DNA of 64,000 bases from Streptomyces sp. ISL-12 (GTDB lineage Bacteria > Actinomycetota > Actinomycetes > Streptomycetales > Streptomycetaceae): positions 1 through 64,000 of the forward strand of contig NZ_JAGGOO010000121.1 in assembly GCF_018614415.1 (NCBI RefSeq), in the 5' to 3' direction. The translations under genes were made by a program, and so were the position numbers. Positions within the stretch are counted from its first letter, which is position 1. The number at the start of each line of letters is the position of its first letter. Of this stretch, positions 7,564 through 15,883 are shown in pieces. The notes beneath the pieces are model-generated. The model had not been told where the DNA came from, did not search any database, and saw nothing but the letters and a program-made list of their open reading frames with translations.

Positions 7564-9198
7564 TCAAGCCACCGGGCGGGCCCGCTCCACGACGGACGCC
7601 AGATCGAGGGTGGCGGGCAGGGTGCCGAAGGCCGCGCCCCCGTCGCCGCCCAGCCGCGCGGCGCAGAACGCGTCGGCGACCTCCGGGGGCGCGTGGCGGA
7701 CCAGCAGCGCCCCCTGGAGCACCAGCGCCAGCCGTTCCGTCAGCCGTCGCGCCCGGGCCTCGGCGTGCGCCAGGTCCGCCAGTTCGGTCAGCAGGTCCCG
7801 GATCGCCGCGTCCAGCCGGTGATCGGCGCCGCGCGCCCGGCCGACCTCGGTCAGATACGCGTCCAGCGCCGCCGGCTCCCGCTGCAGCGCCCGCAGCACG
7901 TCCAGCGCCTGGACGTTCCCGGCGCCCTCCCAGATCGAGTTCAGCGGCGACTCCCGCACCAGCCGGGGCATCCCGGACTCCTCGACGTACCCGTTGCCGC
8001 CCAGGCACTCGGCCGCCTCCACCGCCACCGGCGCGCACCGCTTGGTCACCCAGTACTTGGCGGCCGGCACCGCGATCCGCAGGAAGGCCCGCTCCGCGTC
8101 ACCGCCGTCGTCGTACGCCGCCGCCAGCCGCAGCGCCAGCGTCGTCGCCGCCTCCGACTCGACCGCGAGGTCCGCCAGGACGTTGCGCATCAACGGCTGG
8201 TCGACCAGCTTCGCGCCGAACACCTCCCGGTACGCGGCGTGATGCACGGCCTGCGCCACCGCCTGCCGCATCAGCCCCGCCGAGCCCAGTACGCAGTCCA
8301 GCCGGGTCGCCGCCACCATCCCGATGATGACGCGCACCCCCTGGCCCTCCTCGCCGACCCGGCGCGCCCAGGTCCCGGCGAACTCGACCTCGGCGGAGGC
8401 GTTGGACCGGTTGCCCAGCTTGTCCTTCAGCCGCTGGATCAGGAACACGTTGCGGGTGCCGTCCGCCAGCACCCGCGGCACCAGGAAGCACGTCAGCCCC
8501 GCCGGGGCCTGGGCCAGGACCAGGAAGGCGTCCGACATCGGCGCCGAGCAGAACCACTTGTGTCCCGTCAGCTCGTACGCGCCCTCCTCGGCCAGCGGCC
8601 GCGCGGCGGTCGTGTTCGCCCGCACGTCGCTGCCGCCCTGCTTCTCCGTCATCCCCATCCCGAACAGCACGCCGGCCTTCAGGTGCGCCGGCCGCAGCTC
8701 CCGGTCGTAGATCGTGGAGGTCAGCCGCGGCTCCCACTCGGCGGCGAGGGCGGGGTCGGCGCGCAGCGCGGGCACCGCCGCGTGCGTCATCGACAGCGGA
8801 CATCCGTTGCCCGCCTCGACCTGCGTCCACATCAGGAACGCGGCGGCCCGCCGTACGTGCCCGCCCGGACGGGACCAGGCGGCGGTCAGCCCCGCCGCGA
8901 CGCCCTTGCCGAGGAGCCGGTGCCAGGCCGGATGGAAGTCGACCTCGTCGAGCCGGTTCCCGTACCGGTCGTGGGTGCGCAGGACGGGCGGGTTCGCGTT
9001 GGCCTGCGCTCCCCACTCCTGCGCCTGCGCCGACCCGCAGCTGCGGCCCAGGCCGGACAGCTCCGCCCGTGCCTCCTCGGCCAGGTCCGGCGCCAGATGC
9101 CGCTCGACCGCCGCCGCGAGGGCCCGGTCGGCGGTGAAGACGTCGTACCCGACCAGCGGCGGGGTCTGGTTCGTCACGGTGTGGGTGCTGCCTGTCAT
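7564..9198 (-). CDS. Acyl-CoA dehydrogenase, AidB-like
   Basis: The 544-residue flavoprotein has the AidB-type layout. An N-terminal segment with NANPPVLRTHDRYGNRLDEV is followed by the substrate and FAD segments GMGMTEKQGGSDVRANTT, HKWFCSAPMSDAFLVLAQ and KLGNRSNASAEVEFAG, then C-terminal WEGAGNVQALDVLRAL. The length is close to E. coli AidB (about 540 residues), a DNA-alkylation-response protein. In Streptomyces such proteins may oxidise branched or unknown acyl-CoAs. It is divergent from the BrkB-family gene, and a strong hairpin ends its transcript. AidB rather than a short-chain ACAD is favoured by the RSNASAEV segment and the length. Confidence 0.88.
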   Translation of the reverse strand: MTGSTHTVTNQTPPLVGYDVFTADRALAAAVERHLAPDLAEEARAELSGLGRSCGSAQAQEWGAQANANPPVLRTHDRYGNRLDEVDFHPAWHRLLGKGVAAGLTAAWSRPGGHVRRAAAFLMWTQVEAGNGCPLSMTHAAVPALRADPALAAEWEPRLTSTIYDRELRPAHLKAGVLFGMGMTEKQGGSDVRANTTAARPLAEEGAYELTGHKWFCSAPMSDAFLVLAQAPAGLTCFLVPRVLADGTRNVFLIQRLKDKLGNRSNASAEVEFAGTWARRVGEEGQGVRVIIGMVAATRLDCVLGSAGLMRQAVAQAVHHAAYREVFGAKLVDQPLMRNVLADLAVESEAATTLALRLAAAYDDGGDAERAFLRIAVPAAKYWVTKRCAPVAVEAAECLGGNGYVEESGMPRLVRESPLNSIWEGAGNVQALDVLRALQREPAALDAYLTEVGRARGADHRLDAAIRDLLTELADLAHAEARARRLTERLALVLQGALLVRHAPPEVADAFCAARLGGDGGAAFGTLPATLDLASVVERARPVA

Positions 9199-9413
9199 GG
9201 GGGCAACCTACCCGGGACCCGGCACCGGCACCGCGCTCCCGTGGCCGGGCCGGACGCGGAGAGGAACCGATGCCGGGGCCGATGCCGGGACAGGCGCCGG
9301 GACCGATGCTTTCCGGTCAACGCGGACATGCCAGACCGTTCCGGGCCGGTGTCCGCCGTGCCGCGGGCCACCGCGGGATGAGAGGCGCCGGTCACGGCGG
9401 ATACCTTTAGGTC
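9199..9413. promoter_or_regulatory. Divergent promoter region
   Basis: The 215 bp between the divergent AidB-like and BrkB-like genes holds a run of imperfect GATGCCGGGAC-like repeats at about 9266-9310. The only AT-richer patch is ATACCTTTAG just before the BrkB GTG. No named operator is recognised. Confidence 0.4.
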
Positions 9414-10553
9414 GTGCAGCCAGCAAGTGAACCCCCCGAGCGGCCGTCCGGACGGCTCCATCGCGCCCGCGCCCTCTACCGGAACGTCTCCAAGCGCAGG
9501 ACCGCCTGGTTGCTCCTCAAGGACACCGTCAACTCCTGCATGGAGTACCGCATCCTGGGACTGGCCGCCGAGGCGGCGTTCTTCACCCTGCTGTCGGTGC
9601 CGCCCCTGCTGCTCAGCCTCGTCGGCCTGCTCGGCTACGTGGACCTGTGGATCGGCGCGGACACCACCGACAGCCTGCGCACCAACATCCTGGACGCCTC
9701 CCGCGCGGTCCTGTCCGAACGGGGCGTCAAGGAGATCACCGAGCCGATCCTGGAGGACGTGATGAAGGGCGGCCGGCCCGACGTCATCTCCCTCGGTTTC
9801 CTGCTGGCGCTCTGGTCGGGCTCCCGCGCGGTGAACGTCTTCATCGACACCATCACCGTGATGTACGGCCTCGACGGCGTCCGGGGCATCGTCAAGACCC
9901 GGCTGCTCGCCTTCGGCCTGTTCATCGTGGCGCTGCTGATCGGCTCGGTCGCGCTGCCGCTGATGGTGGCGGGCCCGGACGCGGTGGTGCGGATCGTGCC
10001 GTGGTCGACGACGGTCGTGCAGGTGCTGTACTGGCCGGTCGTCCTCGTCCTGTCGGTCGCCTTCCTGACCACGCTCTACCACGTGTCGGTGCCGGTGCGC
10101 TCGCCCTGGATCGAGGACGTCCCCGGGGCGCTGGTCGCCCTCGCCATGTGGGTGTTCGGCAGCTTCCTGCTGCGGATCTACCTCACCAGCACCGTCGAGG
10201 GCCCCACCATCTACGGTTCGCTCGCCGCGCCGGTCGCCGTGCTGCTGTGGATCGGCGTGTCCGCGTTCGCGGTGCTGGTCGGGGCGGCGGTCAACGCGGC
10301 CATCGACCGGGTCTGGCCGGCCGCCGCCACCGCCGCGGCCCGCGAGGCCAACGAGCGGGTGCGCCAGGCGCAGGTCGCCGAGTACGTCGCCCGCACCGCC
10401 GCGCAGGGCGAGGCCGACCCCGACATGCCCTCCGAGTTCCCCGAACGCTGGTCCCGCTTCCTGCCCCCGGAGGACGTCACCTCCCGCCTGCGGACCCACG
10501 CGAAGTCGACGCCACGGGGGGAGGAGGGGCCGCCGCGGGGCAGGGAGGACTGA
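9414..10553 (+). CDS. YihY/BrkB-family inner membrane protein
   Basis: The 379-residue protein has about six membrane spans, including SLGFLLALWSGSRAVNVFI, LLAFGLFIVALLIGSVALPL, VVLVLSVAFLTTLY, and the C-terminal pair ending PVAVLLWIGVSAFAVLVGAA. The WSGSRAVNVFID segment and early MEYRILGLAAEAAFFTLLSV are typical of YihY/BrkB proteins. A charged cytosolic tail of about 70 residues follows. The family was once called ribonuclease BN and its transport role is still unclear. The start is GTG at 9414 with TTTAGG upstream. It stands alone, divergent from the acyl-CoA dehydrogenase. Confidence 0.88.
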   Translation: MQPASEPPERPSGRLHRARALYRNVSKRRTAWLLLKDTVNSCMEYRILGLAAEAAFFTLLSVPPLLLSLVGLLGYVDLWIGADTTDSLRTNILDASRAVLSERGVKEITEPILEDVMKGGRPDVISLGFLLALWSGSRAVNVFIDTITVMYGLDGVRGIVKTRLLAFGLFIVALLIGSVALPLMVAGPDAVVRIVPWSTTVVQVLYWPVVLVLSVAFLTTLYHVSVPVRSPWIEDVPGALVALAMWVFGSFLLRIYLTSTVEGPTIYGSLAAPVAVLLWIGVSAFAVLVGAAVNAAIDRVWPAAATAAAREANERVRQAQVAEYVARTAAQGEADPDMPSEFPERWSRFLPPEDVTSRLRTHAKSTPRGEEGPPRGRED

Positions 10554-10583
10554 CCCTGGCCCTGGCTCCGTCCCCCGCTCGCC

Positions 10584-10872
10584 TCACCCCTTCCAGGTGC
10601 CCGCCGCTGCCGCCTCCGGCGCGTACCGCGCGAAGTCCCGCGGCTCGCGCCCCAGCACCTGCCGTACGCCGTCCGACACCCGGGCGTTGCGGCCGTCCAG
10701 CAGCGAGGCGAACACCTCGACCAGGAACCCGGCCTCCTCCGGCCCCACCCCGAGCCCGGTCAGCCGCTCCCGGTACGCCTCCGGCGCCACCCCTCCATAC
10801 GTCAGCGGACGCCCCGTCGCCGCGGCGATCTCGGCGACCGCCTGCCCGGAGGTGAGCAGCGAGCCGGGCCGG
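10584..10872 (-). pseudogene. NmrA-like NAD(P)-binding protein, C-terminal remnant
   Basis: Only the last 90 or so residues survive, from about SLLTSGQAVAEIAAATGRPL to the end GREPRDFARYAPEAAAAGTW. These match the tail of NmrA/SDR-a5-type proteins that share a Rossmann N-terminus, which is absent here. Homology stops at about 10870, where the frame runs into sequence antisense to an AraC-type gene. The two genes were probably divergent neighbours before a deletion removed both 5-prime ends. Confidence 0.7.
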
Positions 10873-11310
10873 CCGGTCGTCCTGGACCGCCTCCTCGACC
10901 TGCTGGTCATCGCCGGGCTACGGGCCTGGTTCGCCTGCCCCGAGGCCGGACCGCCCGCCTGGTACCGGGCGCCGGCCGACCCGGTGGTCGGCCGGGCACC
11001 GCGCCGCGTGCACCACGTCCCGGCACACCCGTGGACGGTGGCCTCCCTCGCCGCCGGGACCGGTGTCTCCCGCGCCGCCCTCGCCCGCCGCTTCACCGAA
11101 CCGGTCGGCGAGCCGGTGACGACGTACGTCACCGGCCGGCGCCTCGCCCTGGCCGCCGACCGGCTGCGCGACACCGACGACACCGACGACACCGTCGGCG
11201 CGGTCGCCCGCCAGGTCGGCTACGGCGGCGCGTTCGCCCTGTCCACCGCCTTCGAACGGGCCTACGGCGTCAGCCCCCGGGAACACCGCACGCGGACCCT
11301 GGCGACGTAG
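10863..11310 (+). pseudogene. AraC-family regulator (cupin_6 type), C-terminal remnant
   Basis: The readable part begins at about GRPVVLDRLLDLLVIAGLRAW and runs through the two AraC helix-turn-helix motifs: HPWTVASLAAGTGVSRAALA and AVARQVGYGGAFALSTAFER, ending in GVSPREHR. The cupin sensor domain (about 150 residues) is missing, and no start codon or ribosome site fits. A TDDTDDT repeat (from GACACCGACGACACCGAC) lies between the motifs. It meets the NmrA remnant tail to tail at about 10870. The truncated protein might still bind DNA if expressed, but it is best treated as broken. Confidence 0.7.
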
Positions 11311-11320
11311 CCTGGCACCC

Positions 11321-12007
11321 GTGTACACCGAACGGCCGTCCCGACTGCCCGGCGCGGTGGTGTGGACCAGCGTCCCGGACGGCACCGGACGCGTGCTGCC
11401 CGACGGCTGCATGGACCTGCTCTGGCACGACGGACGCCTGCTGGTGGCCGGCCCCGACACCCGCGCCCACGTCCCCGAGGGCACCGGCGACCGGTGGGCG
11501 GGCGTCCGCTTCCACCCGGGCACGGCGCCGGCCCTCCTGGGCGTACCGGCCCACGCGCTGCGCGACCGGCGCGTGCCGCTCGTGGACCTCTGGCCGGCCG
11601 CCGCGTCCCGCCGCCTCACCGCCCGGGTGAACGCGGCGGCGGACCCGGCGCGCGGCCTGGAGGAGGCGGCGCTGTCCCGGGCGGCGGACACCGACCCGCC
11701 CGACCCGCTCCTGCTGCGGATCGTGGCCGCCCTGGACGCGGGCCGCCCGGTGGCCCGTACCGCCGACGAACTCGGCATCGGAGCCCGCCAGTTGCACCGC
11801 CGCTCGCTGGCCGCCTTCGGCTACGGCCCGAAGACCCTGGCCCGCGTCCTGCGCCTGCGCCGCGCCCTCGCCCTGGCCCGGACCGGCGTCCCCCTCGCGG
11901 AGACGGCCGCCCGGACCGGCTACGCCGACCAGGCCCACCTCGCCCGGGACGTACGGGAACTGACGGGCCTGCCCCCGAGGGCGCTACTGGGCGGCGGCGC
12001 CGGGTAG
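11321..12007 (+). CDS. AraC-family transcriptional regulator
   Basis: The 228-residue protein has an N-terminal sensor-like half with VLPDGCMDLLWHDGRLLVAGP, the segment typical of short AraC regulators of the DUF6597 kind. A C-terminal pair of helix-turn-helix units follows: RTADELGIGARQLHRR and AETAARTGYADQAHLARDVR, ending in GLPPRALLG. The start is GTG at 11321, 11 nt after the stop of the truncated AraC gene. Its end overlaps the convergent VOC gene by 24 nt, and the pair may have been a regulator and its target. The ligand is unknown. Confidence 0.82.
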   Translation: MYTERPSRLPGAVVWTSVPDGTGRVLPDGCMDLLWHDGRLLVAGPDTRAHVPEGTGDRWAGVRFHPGTAPALLGVPAHALRDRRVPLVDLWPAAASRRLTARVNAAADPARGLEEAALSRAADTDPPDPLLLRIVAALDAGRPVARTADELGIGARQLHRRSLAAFGYGPKTLARVLRLRRALALARTGVPLAETAARTGYADQAHLARDVRELTGLPPRALLGGGAG

Positions 12008-12391
12008 CGCGGCGAACAGGTCCACACCGTTGCCGTCCGGATCGTGCACGACGGCGTACCGCTGCCCCCAGAACGCGTCCCACGGCTTCAGCTCACCGTG
12101 CCACCCGGCGCGGACCAGCTCCTCGTACAGCGCGTCCACCTCCTCCGGCGTCTCTCACCGCAGGGCCAGCGAGGCCCGGCCCCCGCCGGCCGGCGGCCGG
12201 AACCCGGGGTGGAAGGAGCGGACGGTCTCCTCGGTGTCGAGCAGCAGCCGGATGCCGCCCGGCGGCCCGGCCTCGGCGTGCGGCTGTTCCTCGGCGCCCT
12301 GCGGGAAGGGGAAACCGAGGCGGCGGTAGAAGGTCACGGAGGCGGCCATGTCGGAGACGACCAGGCCGACGGCGTCGAATCGTGCGGTCAT
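11984..12391 (-). pseudogene. VOC (glyoxalase-like) protein interrupted by an in-frame TGA
   Basis: From ATG 12391 the frame reads a normal VOC N-terminus (MTARFDAVGLVVSDMAASVT, then FYRRLGF) to SLALR and hits TGA at 12155-12157. In the same frame the family's C-terminal half follows at once: ETPEEVDALYEELVRAG, LKPWDAFWGQRYAVVHDPDG, NGVDLFA, ending TAG at 11984-11986. A full gene would encode 135 residues, the usual single-domain length. Relatives commonly have Cys after LALR, so TGC to TGA is the likely change. The last two metal-ligand regions lie after the stop. Sequencing error, recent nonsense mutation or readthrough are the options. Confidence 0.8.
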
Positions 12392-12764
12392 GCGGCCACG
12401 GTAGGCGGGCGCCGCCGCCCGGTCTTGAAGAAAACGGACCTGCCACCACTGTTGCCCACCGGTTCCTGTGTAACGGCCACGTATGAGCGCCCGCGCGTCC
12501 GCAACGGGCGCCGCGCTCCGGGTTGTCCTACGGGACAGAAAGGCTCGCCCGACCCGCGTGAGCGGCACGGATCCAAGGAGCGACGATGCGCGTCAAGAAC
12601 CTCCCCTTCCCCGCACTACAGGCCGAGCACCTCCGGCGGCAGCGGCGTCACCTTCGACACCTCCCGGCCACCGTCCATCTCGCCGCGTCGGACAGCCTGG
12701 AGCCGACGGTACGGGTGGACCCGGTGGGGACGGGCAAGCAGGGGGGTGCGAGGCGGGGCCGCTG
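12392..12764. other. Stretch without a convincing gene
   Basis: The 373 bp hold one ATG at 12586 with a good AAGGAG 7 nt upstream (MRVKNLPFPALQ...). Its frame runs antisense into the next gene and resembles no family I know. It may be the 5-prime end of a decayed gene. No RNA gene or repeat was seen. Confidence 0.4.
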
Positions 12765-13421
12765 TCACCTTCGCGGCTGCCGCCATCGCACCGCCATCAC
12801 TCCCGACACCTCCAGCAACTCGCTGCCTCCCGGAGTGGCGAGGACGCCGAATCCACGCCTCCTGCCGTCTGCTTCCAGCCGCACCTCACCGGCGTACCAG
12901 GCGCCGGCCTCCAGCGCTTCAGGCCAGTGACGGCGACGCGTTGGTTTCCGGGCGGACAGCAGACCGGTCAGCTCTGCGCCTTCGAGGTAGCGCAACCGGA
13001 CGGCAACTCCGTTGAGGTCCTTGACGCCTGAGGCGCGGTGAGCCGCGGGGATGAACTCCCAGGGGTGCTGTTCGAGTACCCGCCGGATTCGCTTCAGGGA
13101 AGCCATGGCGTCACGACGTCGATAGACGATCGATAGAAAATAGACAAAAGAAAGAATAACGAACACTCCGACGGCCCGTGACTTGTTCAAGTCGCTCGAG
13201 ACGTTTCCGTGGACCGCGCCGAGAGCAATGAAACACAGGGCATACAGGGAGTGCCAAAACCACGTGCGTCTCTTTGCCGCACGTTGTTCGTTCTCCCACG
13301 CTGCGCGGGTTTCCGGGTGGTCGAAGGCGCATTTGTACAGCGGGGCCGGTGTAGGCGAGGTGGTCTGATTTGCTTGCGCCCTGGTCCTGTCGGAGGGGAG
13401 ACCCGCACCGCTCTCTGTCAC
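12765..13421 (-). CDS. Two-span membrane protein beside the WXG-like cassette
   Basis: The 218-residue protein has a cytosolic charged N-terminus, two membrane spans (WFWHSLYALCFIALGAV and AVGVFVILSFVYFLSIVY, about residues 53-100), then a soluble C-terminal half with YRRRDAMASLKRIRRVLEQH and GAWYAGEVRLEADGRRRGFG. The GTG at 13421 is chosen because GAGGAG lies just before it. It is divergent from the WXG-like genes 117 bp away, and its base composition is less GC-rich near the spans. I do not recognise the family; a membrane partner or immunity-type role is only suggested by position. Confidence 0.65.
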   Translation of the reverse strand: MTESGAGLPSDRTRAQANQTTSPTPAPLYKCAFDHPETRAAWENEQRAAKRRTWFWHSLYALCFIALGAVHGNVSSDLNKSRAVGVFVILSFVYFLSIVYRRRDAMASLKRIRRVLEQHPWEFIPAAHRASGVKDLNGVAVRLRYLEGAELTGLLSARKPTRRRHWPEALEAGAWYAGEVRLEADGRRRGFGVLATPGGSELLEVSGVMAVRWRQPRR

Positions 13422-13537
13422 AACTTCTCCTCGCGCGTGATGGGGCCTGTGAGGGCTTGTCTCCCAGTGTGATCGGCCTGCCACTCTACTGCTATAAGCT
13501 GCCACCCGGATGGACAGAGCTGCCACGGGGGTGCGGG

Positions 13538-13864
13538 GTGGGTGACCACTTCAAGGTCGACGTCGACCAGTTGGACCGATTTGTCAGAACGCTGCAACAG
13601 GCGACGAAGGATCTCGACGAAGCCCGTAAGGCGCTTTCCCATGTCCGCAGCGCCGAGATCGGCACCGCGCGACTGGACGAGGCCTGTGACGCGTTCCAGG
13701 AGAGATGGAAGTACGGGTCCGAACAACTGGCCGAGATGATCGGCGCCATCAGTGAGGGCGTGAAGGCCAACAAGCTGAGTTATGAAGAGTTCGAGGAGAA
13801 CCTGGAAAAGACTCTGAAACAGATGGCGGAGTCGGCCACTTCGGGCGGCGGGGGAAAGAACTGA
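13538..13864 (+). CDS. Small WXG100/EspC-like protein
   Basis: The 108-residue, mostly helical protein begins VGDHFKVDVDQLDRFVRTL, where heptad-like spacing predicts a long helix. It has FQERWKYGSEQLAEMIGAI in the middle, a W-x-x-G turn between two helices as in WXG100/EspC-type secretion substrates. It ends in a Glu/Lys-rich helix and a GGGGK tail. The GTG at 13538 follows a G-rich site. Its stop overlaps the next gene's ATG by one base (TGATG). A type VII secretion substrate or partner is the likely role, inferred from fold and neighbour. Confidence 0.75.
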   Translation: MGDHFKVDVDQLDRFVRTLQQATKDLDEARKALSHVRSAEIGTARLDEACDAFQERWKYGSEQLAEMIGAISEGVKANKLSYEEFEENLEKTLKQMAESATSGGGGKN

Positions 13865-15147
13865 TGGCGACGAACCCGTACCCGAACCTCGGCTGGAACC
13901 CGGTCCCCGGCGTTCCCGCGGAGGTCGCCTCGCTGCAGCAGAAGGTGAAGGCCGCGGCGAACGCGCTGGACAGCTCTCACCGCCAGATCGAGAAGCTGCT
14001 CGGAGAAAGTGCGCACTGGGAGGGCGACGCGGCGGACGCCTTCCGCGATGCCCTGGACGGTGAACTGCCGAAGTACATGCGGAACGCGGCGCGTTCGCTG
14101 GACAAGGCCGCGGCATCGCTCGACACCTGGAACGGCGACCTCTCCGCCCACCGGGACCTGGCGAAGAAGTACGACGAGGAAGCCGGCGAGAAGAAGTCCG
14201 CCGCCGAGAAGGCCAAGCAGCACCATGACGACGCCGCCCGGCACCCCGACCTCCAGTTGGCCGGGAAGGAGTTCCCCAGTCGGCAGGAGGCCGACGCCGC
14301 GACAGCCCGCCTGCGCGCGGCCGAGCGCTCGCTTAACGAAGCGACCACCCAGCTCGACAACGCCAACCAGGCCTACGAGGACGTGCTCGCCAAGGCCCGG
14401 ACCCTGGAGGGCGAGAACAAGGACAAGGCCGAAAGCGTCGCGAAGAAGCTGGACGAGGCGGACGACAAGCTGGCGCCCAAGGAGCCGGGGTGGCTGAGCA
14501 AAGCCGTCGAGGGCATCGGCGACCTCCTGAAGGACGTGGGCAAGTTCCTTCTGGACCACGCCGGAACGATCGGCGCCATCGCCGGTCTCCTGGCGCTCTT
14601 CCCGACCCCTCTCGCTCCCGCCTTCGCCGCCATCGCGATCGTGGCCAGCGCCGCCGCGCTGAGCAAGAACCTCGCCAGCGAGGACTTCCGGGACTCGCTC
14701 ATGGGCGAGCACGGGTGGAAAGCCGGTCTGACCGCGTGGGGATCCGTCGTCGGCGACACCCTGGGCGTCGTACCCGGAGTCGGCATGCTGGCCAGGGCGG
14801 GCAGCGAGGTCGGCCTGGCGGCGGCGGTCGCCAGAGAGGGCGGCGAGGCCATGTCGCTCGGTTCGAAGGCCACGACGTTCGCCACTGAACTGAAGGCAGT
14901 CAACTGGGACCGGGCGGTGGACGTCGCCACCTCCCCCAGCAAGGTGCGCGACTGGGCTCTGAACGGAATCAACGCGACGGCGAACACCGTCTCCTCGGCG
15001 GAGACACTGGGCGTGTTCCCGGACGACGGCATCGGCCACGATTCCACCGAGGCCACCAAGGCCGGCGTCGCCCTGTCCGGCGCGGCGGGCACGCTCGGGA
15101 CCTTCGGCACCGACATCGCTGAACTCGCGGGGAGCATCCGGCTGTGA
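13864..15147 (+). CDS. WXG-domain putative type VII secretion effector-like protein
   Basis: The 427-residue protein starts with a helical hairpin containing HWEGDAADAFRDAL (W-E-G near residue 52), then a long coiled region rich in Lys/Glu/Ala (about residues 60-210). Next come a hydrophobic stretch GTIGAIAGLLALFPTPLAPA FAAIAIVASAAAL (about 238-270) and a C-terminal part of about 150 residues with GDTLGVVPGVGMLARAGSEV. The layout resembles WXG/LXG-type proteins that present a C-terminal effector, but I recognise no known toxin motif. It is coupled to the gene before it (TGATG) and after it (GTGA). Confidence 0.72.
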   Translation: MATNPYPNLGWNPVPGVPAEVASLQQKVKAAANALDSSHRQIEKLLGESAHWEGDAADAFRDALDGELPKYMRNAARSLDKAAASLDTWNGDLSAHRDLAKKYDEEAGEKKSAAEKAKQHHDDAARHPDLQLAGKEFPSRQEADAATARLRAAERSLNEATTQLDNANQAYEDVLAKARTLEGENKDKAESVAKKLDEADDKLAPKEPGWLSKAVEGIGDLLKDVGKFLLDHAGTIGAIAGLLALFPTPLAPAFAAIAIVASAAALSKNLASEDFRDSLMGEHGWKAGLTAWGSVVGDTLGVVPGVGMLARAGSEVGLAAAVAREGGEAMSLGSKATTFATELKAVNWDRAVDVATSPSKVRDWALNGINATANTVSSAETLGVFPDDGIGHDSTEATKAGVALSGAAGTLGTFGTDIAELAGSIRL

Positions 15148-15839
15148 ACACGGACACGAAGACCAGGCCGATGCCGCAGTTCTGGTACGGACTCCCCCAC
15201 GGGTACGCGGAAGTGGACCTCAACCCGACGGAGGAGGGAGTCGCCGAACTGGCCCGACAGCTCAGGGAACTCCCCGAGGAGGCCCGTGCCCGGGCCGACC
15301 AGACGTTCCGCCTGTACGCCATGACCGTGCTCCTCCTGCGGAAGCAGCCGGTGGCCGTCTACGCGCTGGGCGTGCACCCCGACGCCGAGGGGGAGCCCGC
15401 GTCGTCGGTCCTCACGATCTCCGCCGTTCCCTCGGAGGGGGCGAATCCCCTGCGCGTGCTCGCCGCCATGGTGACCGACAGCGCGGGGGGCGATGAGATC
15501 GACGGCATGCGCCCTGTCGAACTGCCCGCGGGCGTCGGCTTCCTGACCGAGCGGGTACGCAAGACGCCGGCGCCCGGCGCCCCGCCCGCAGGCCAGGAGG
15601 AACCCTCGCAGGGCACTGTCTGGCAGGGGACGGTGGCGGTGCCGGAGCCTCGTACGTCGTCGATCGTCGTCGTGCAACTGGTGACCTCGTCGGTCGAGCT
15701 CGCCGACGACTACCGTTCGGTGCTCCTCGGTACGGCCCGCACGCTGTCGTTCACGGATCCGACGGCAGCAGACAAGGGGCAAGGCTCCGAGAGGAATTCC
15801 GGCTCCGCCGCGCAGGCCATGGAGTCGGACTTCGGCTGA
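15144..15839 (+). CDS. Hypothetical third protein of the WXG cassette
   Basis: The 231-residue soluble protein starts with GTG overlapping the previous stop (GTGA). It has PMPQFWYGLPHGYAEVDLNP, a helical QLRELPEEARARADQTFRLY, and several strands such as TSSIVVVQLVTSSVELADDY. There is no signal peptide or membrane span. The alpha/beta pattern and its place after a WXG-type protein make a dedicated chaperone or immunity-like partner plausible, but the family is not recognised. The three genes form one unit. Confidence 0.7.
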   Translation: MNTDTKTRPMPQFWYGLPHGYAEVDLNPTEEGVAELARQLRELPEEARARADQTFRLYAMTVLLLRKQPVAVYALGVHPDAEGEPASSVLTISAVPSEGANPLRVLAAMVTDSAGGDEIDGMRPVELPAGVGFLTERVRKTPAPGAPPAGQEEPSQGTVWQGTVAVPEPRTSSIVVVQLVTSSVELADDYRSVLLGTARTLSFTDPTAADKGQGSERNSGSAAQAMESDFG

Positions 15840-15841
15840 TC

Positions 15842-15863
15842 TCACCGCCTTCCGGCGGCGTGA
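15842..15863 (+). terminator. Possible hairpin after the WXG cassette
   Basis: TCACCGCC-TTCC-GGCGGCGTGA forms a stem with one bulge, directly after the third gene and before the convergent LacI gene end. No T-run follows. Confidence 0.4.
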
Positions 15864-15883
15864 CCGCGGCCCCGAGGAGTTGC

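Noticed and set aside
6346..9381. 1011-codon + frame
   Set aside because: It crosses antisense over two real genes (GAF regulator and AidB-like) with no domain; the minus-strand products have clear motifs.
12586..12930. ATG with good AAGGAG and 114-codon frame
   Set aside because: No family recognised, and most of it is antisense to the two-span membrane gene; kept only as a note in the gene-free stretch.
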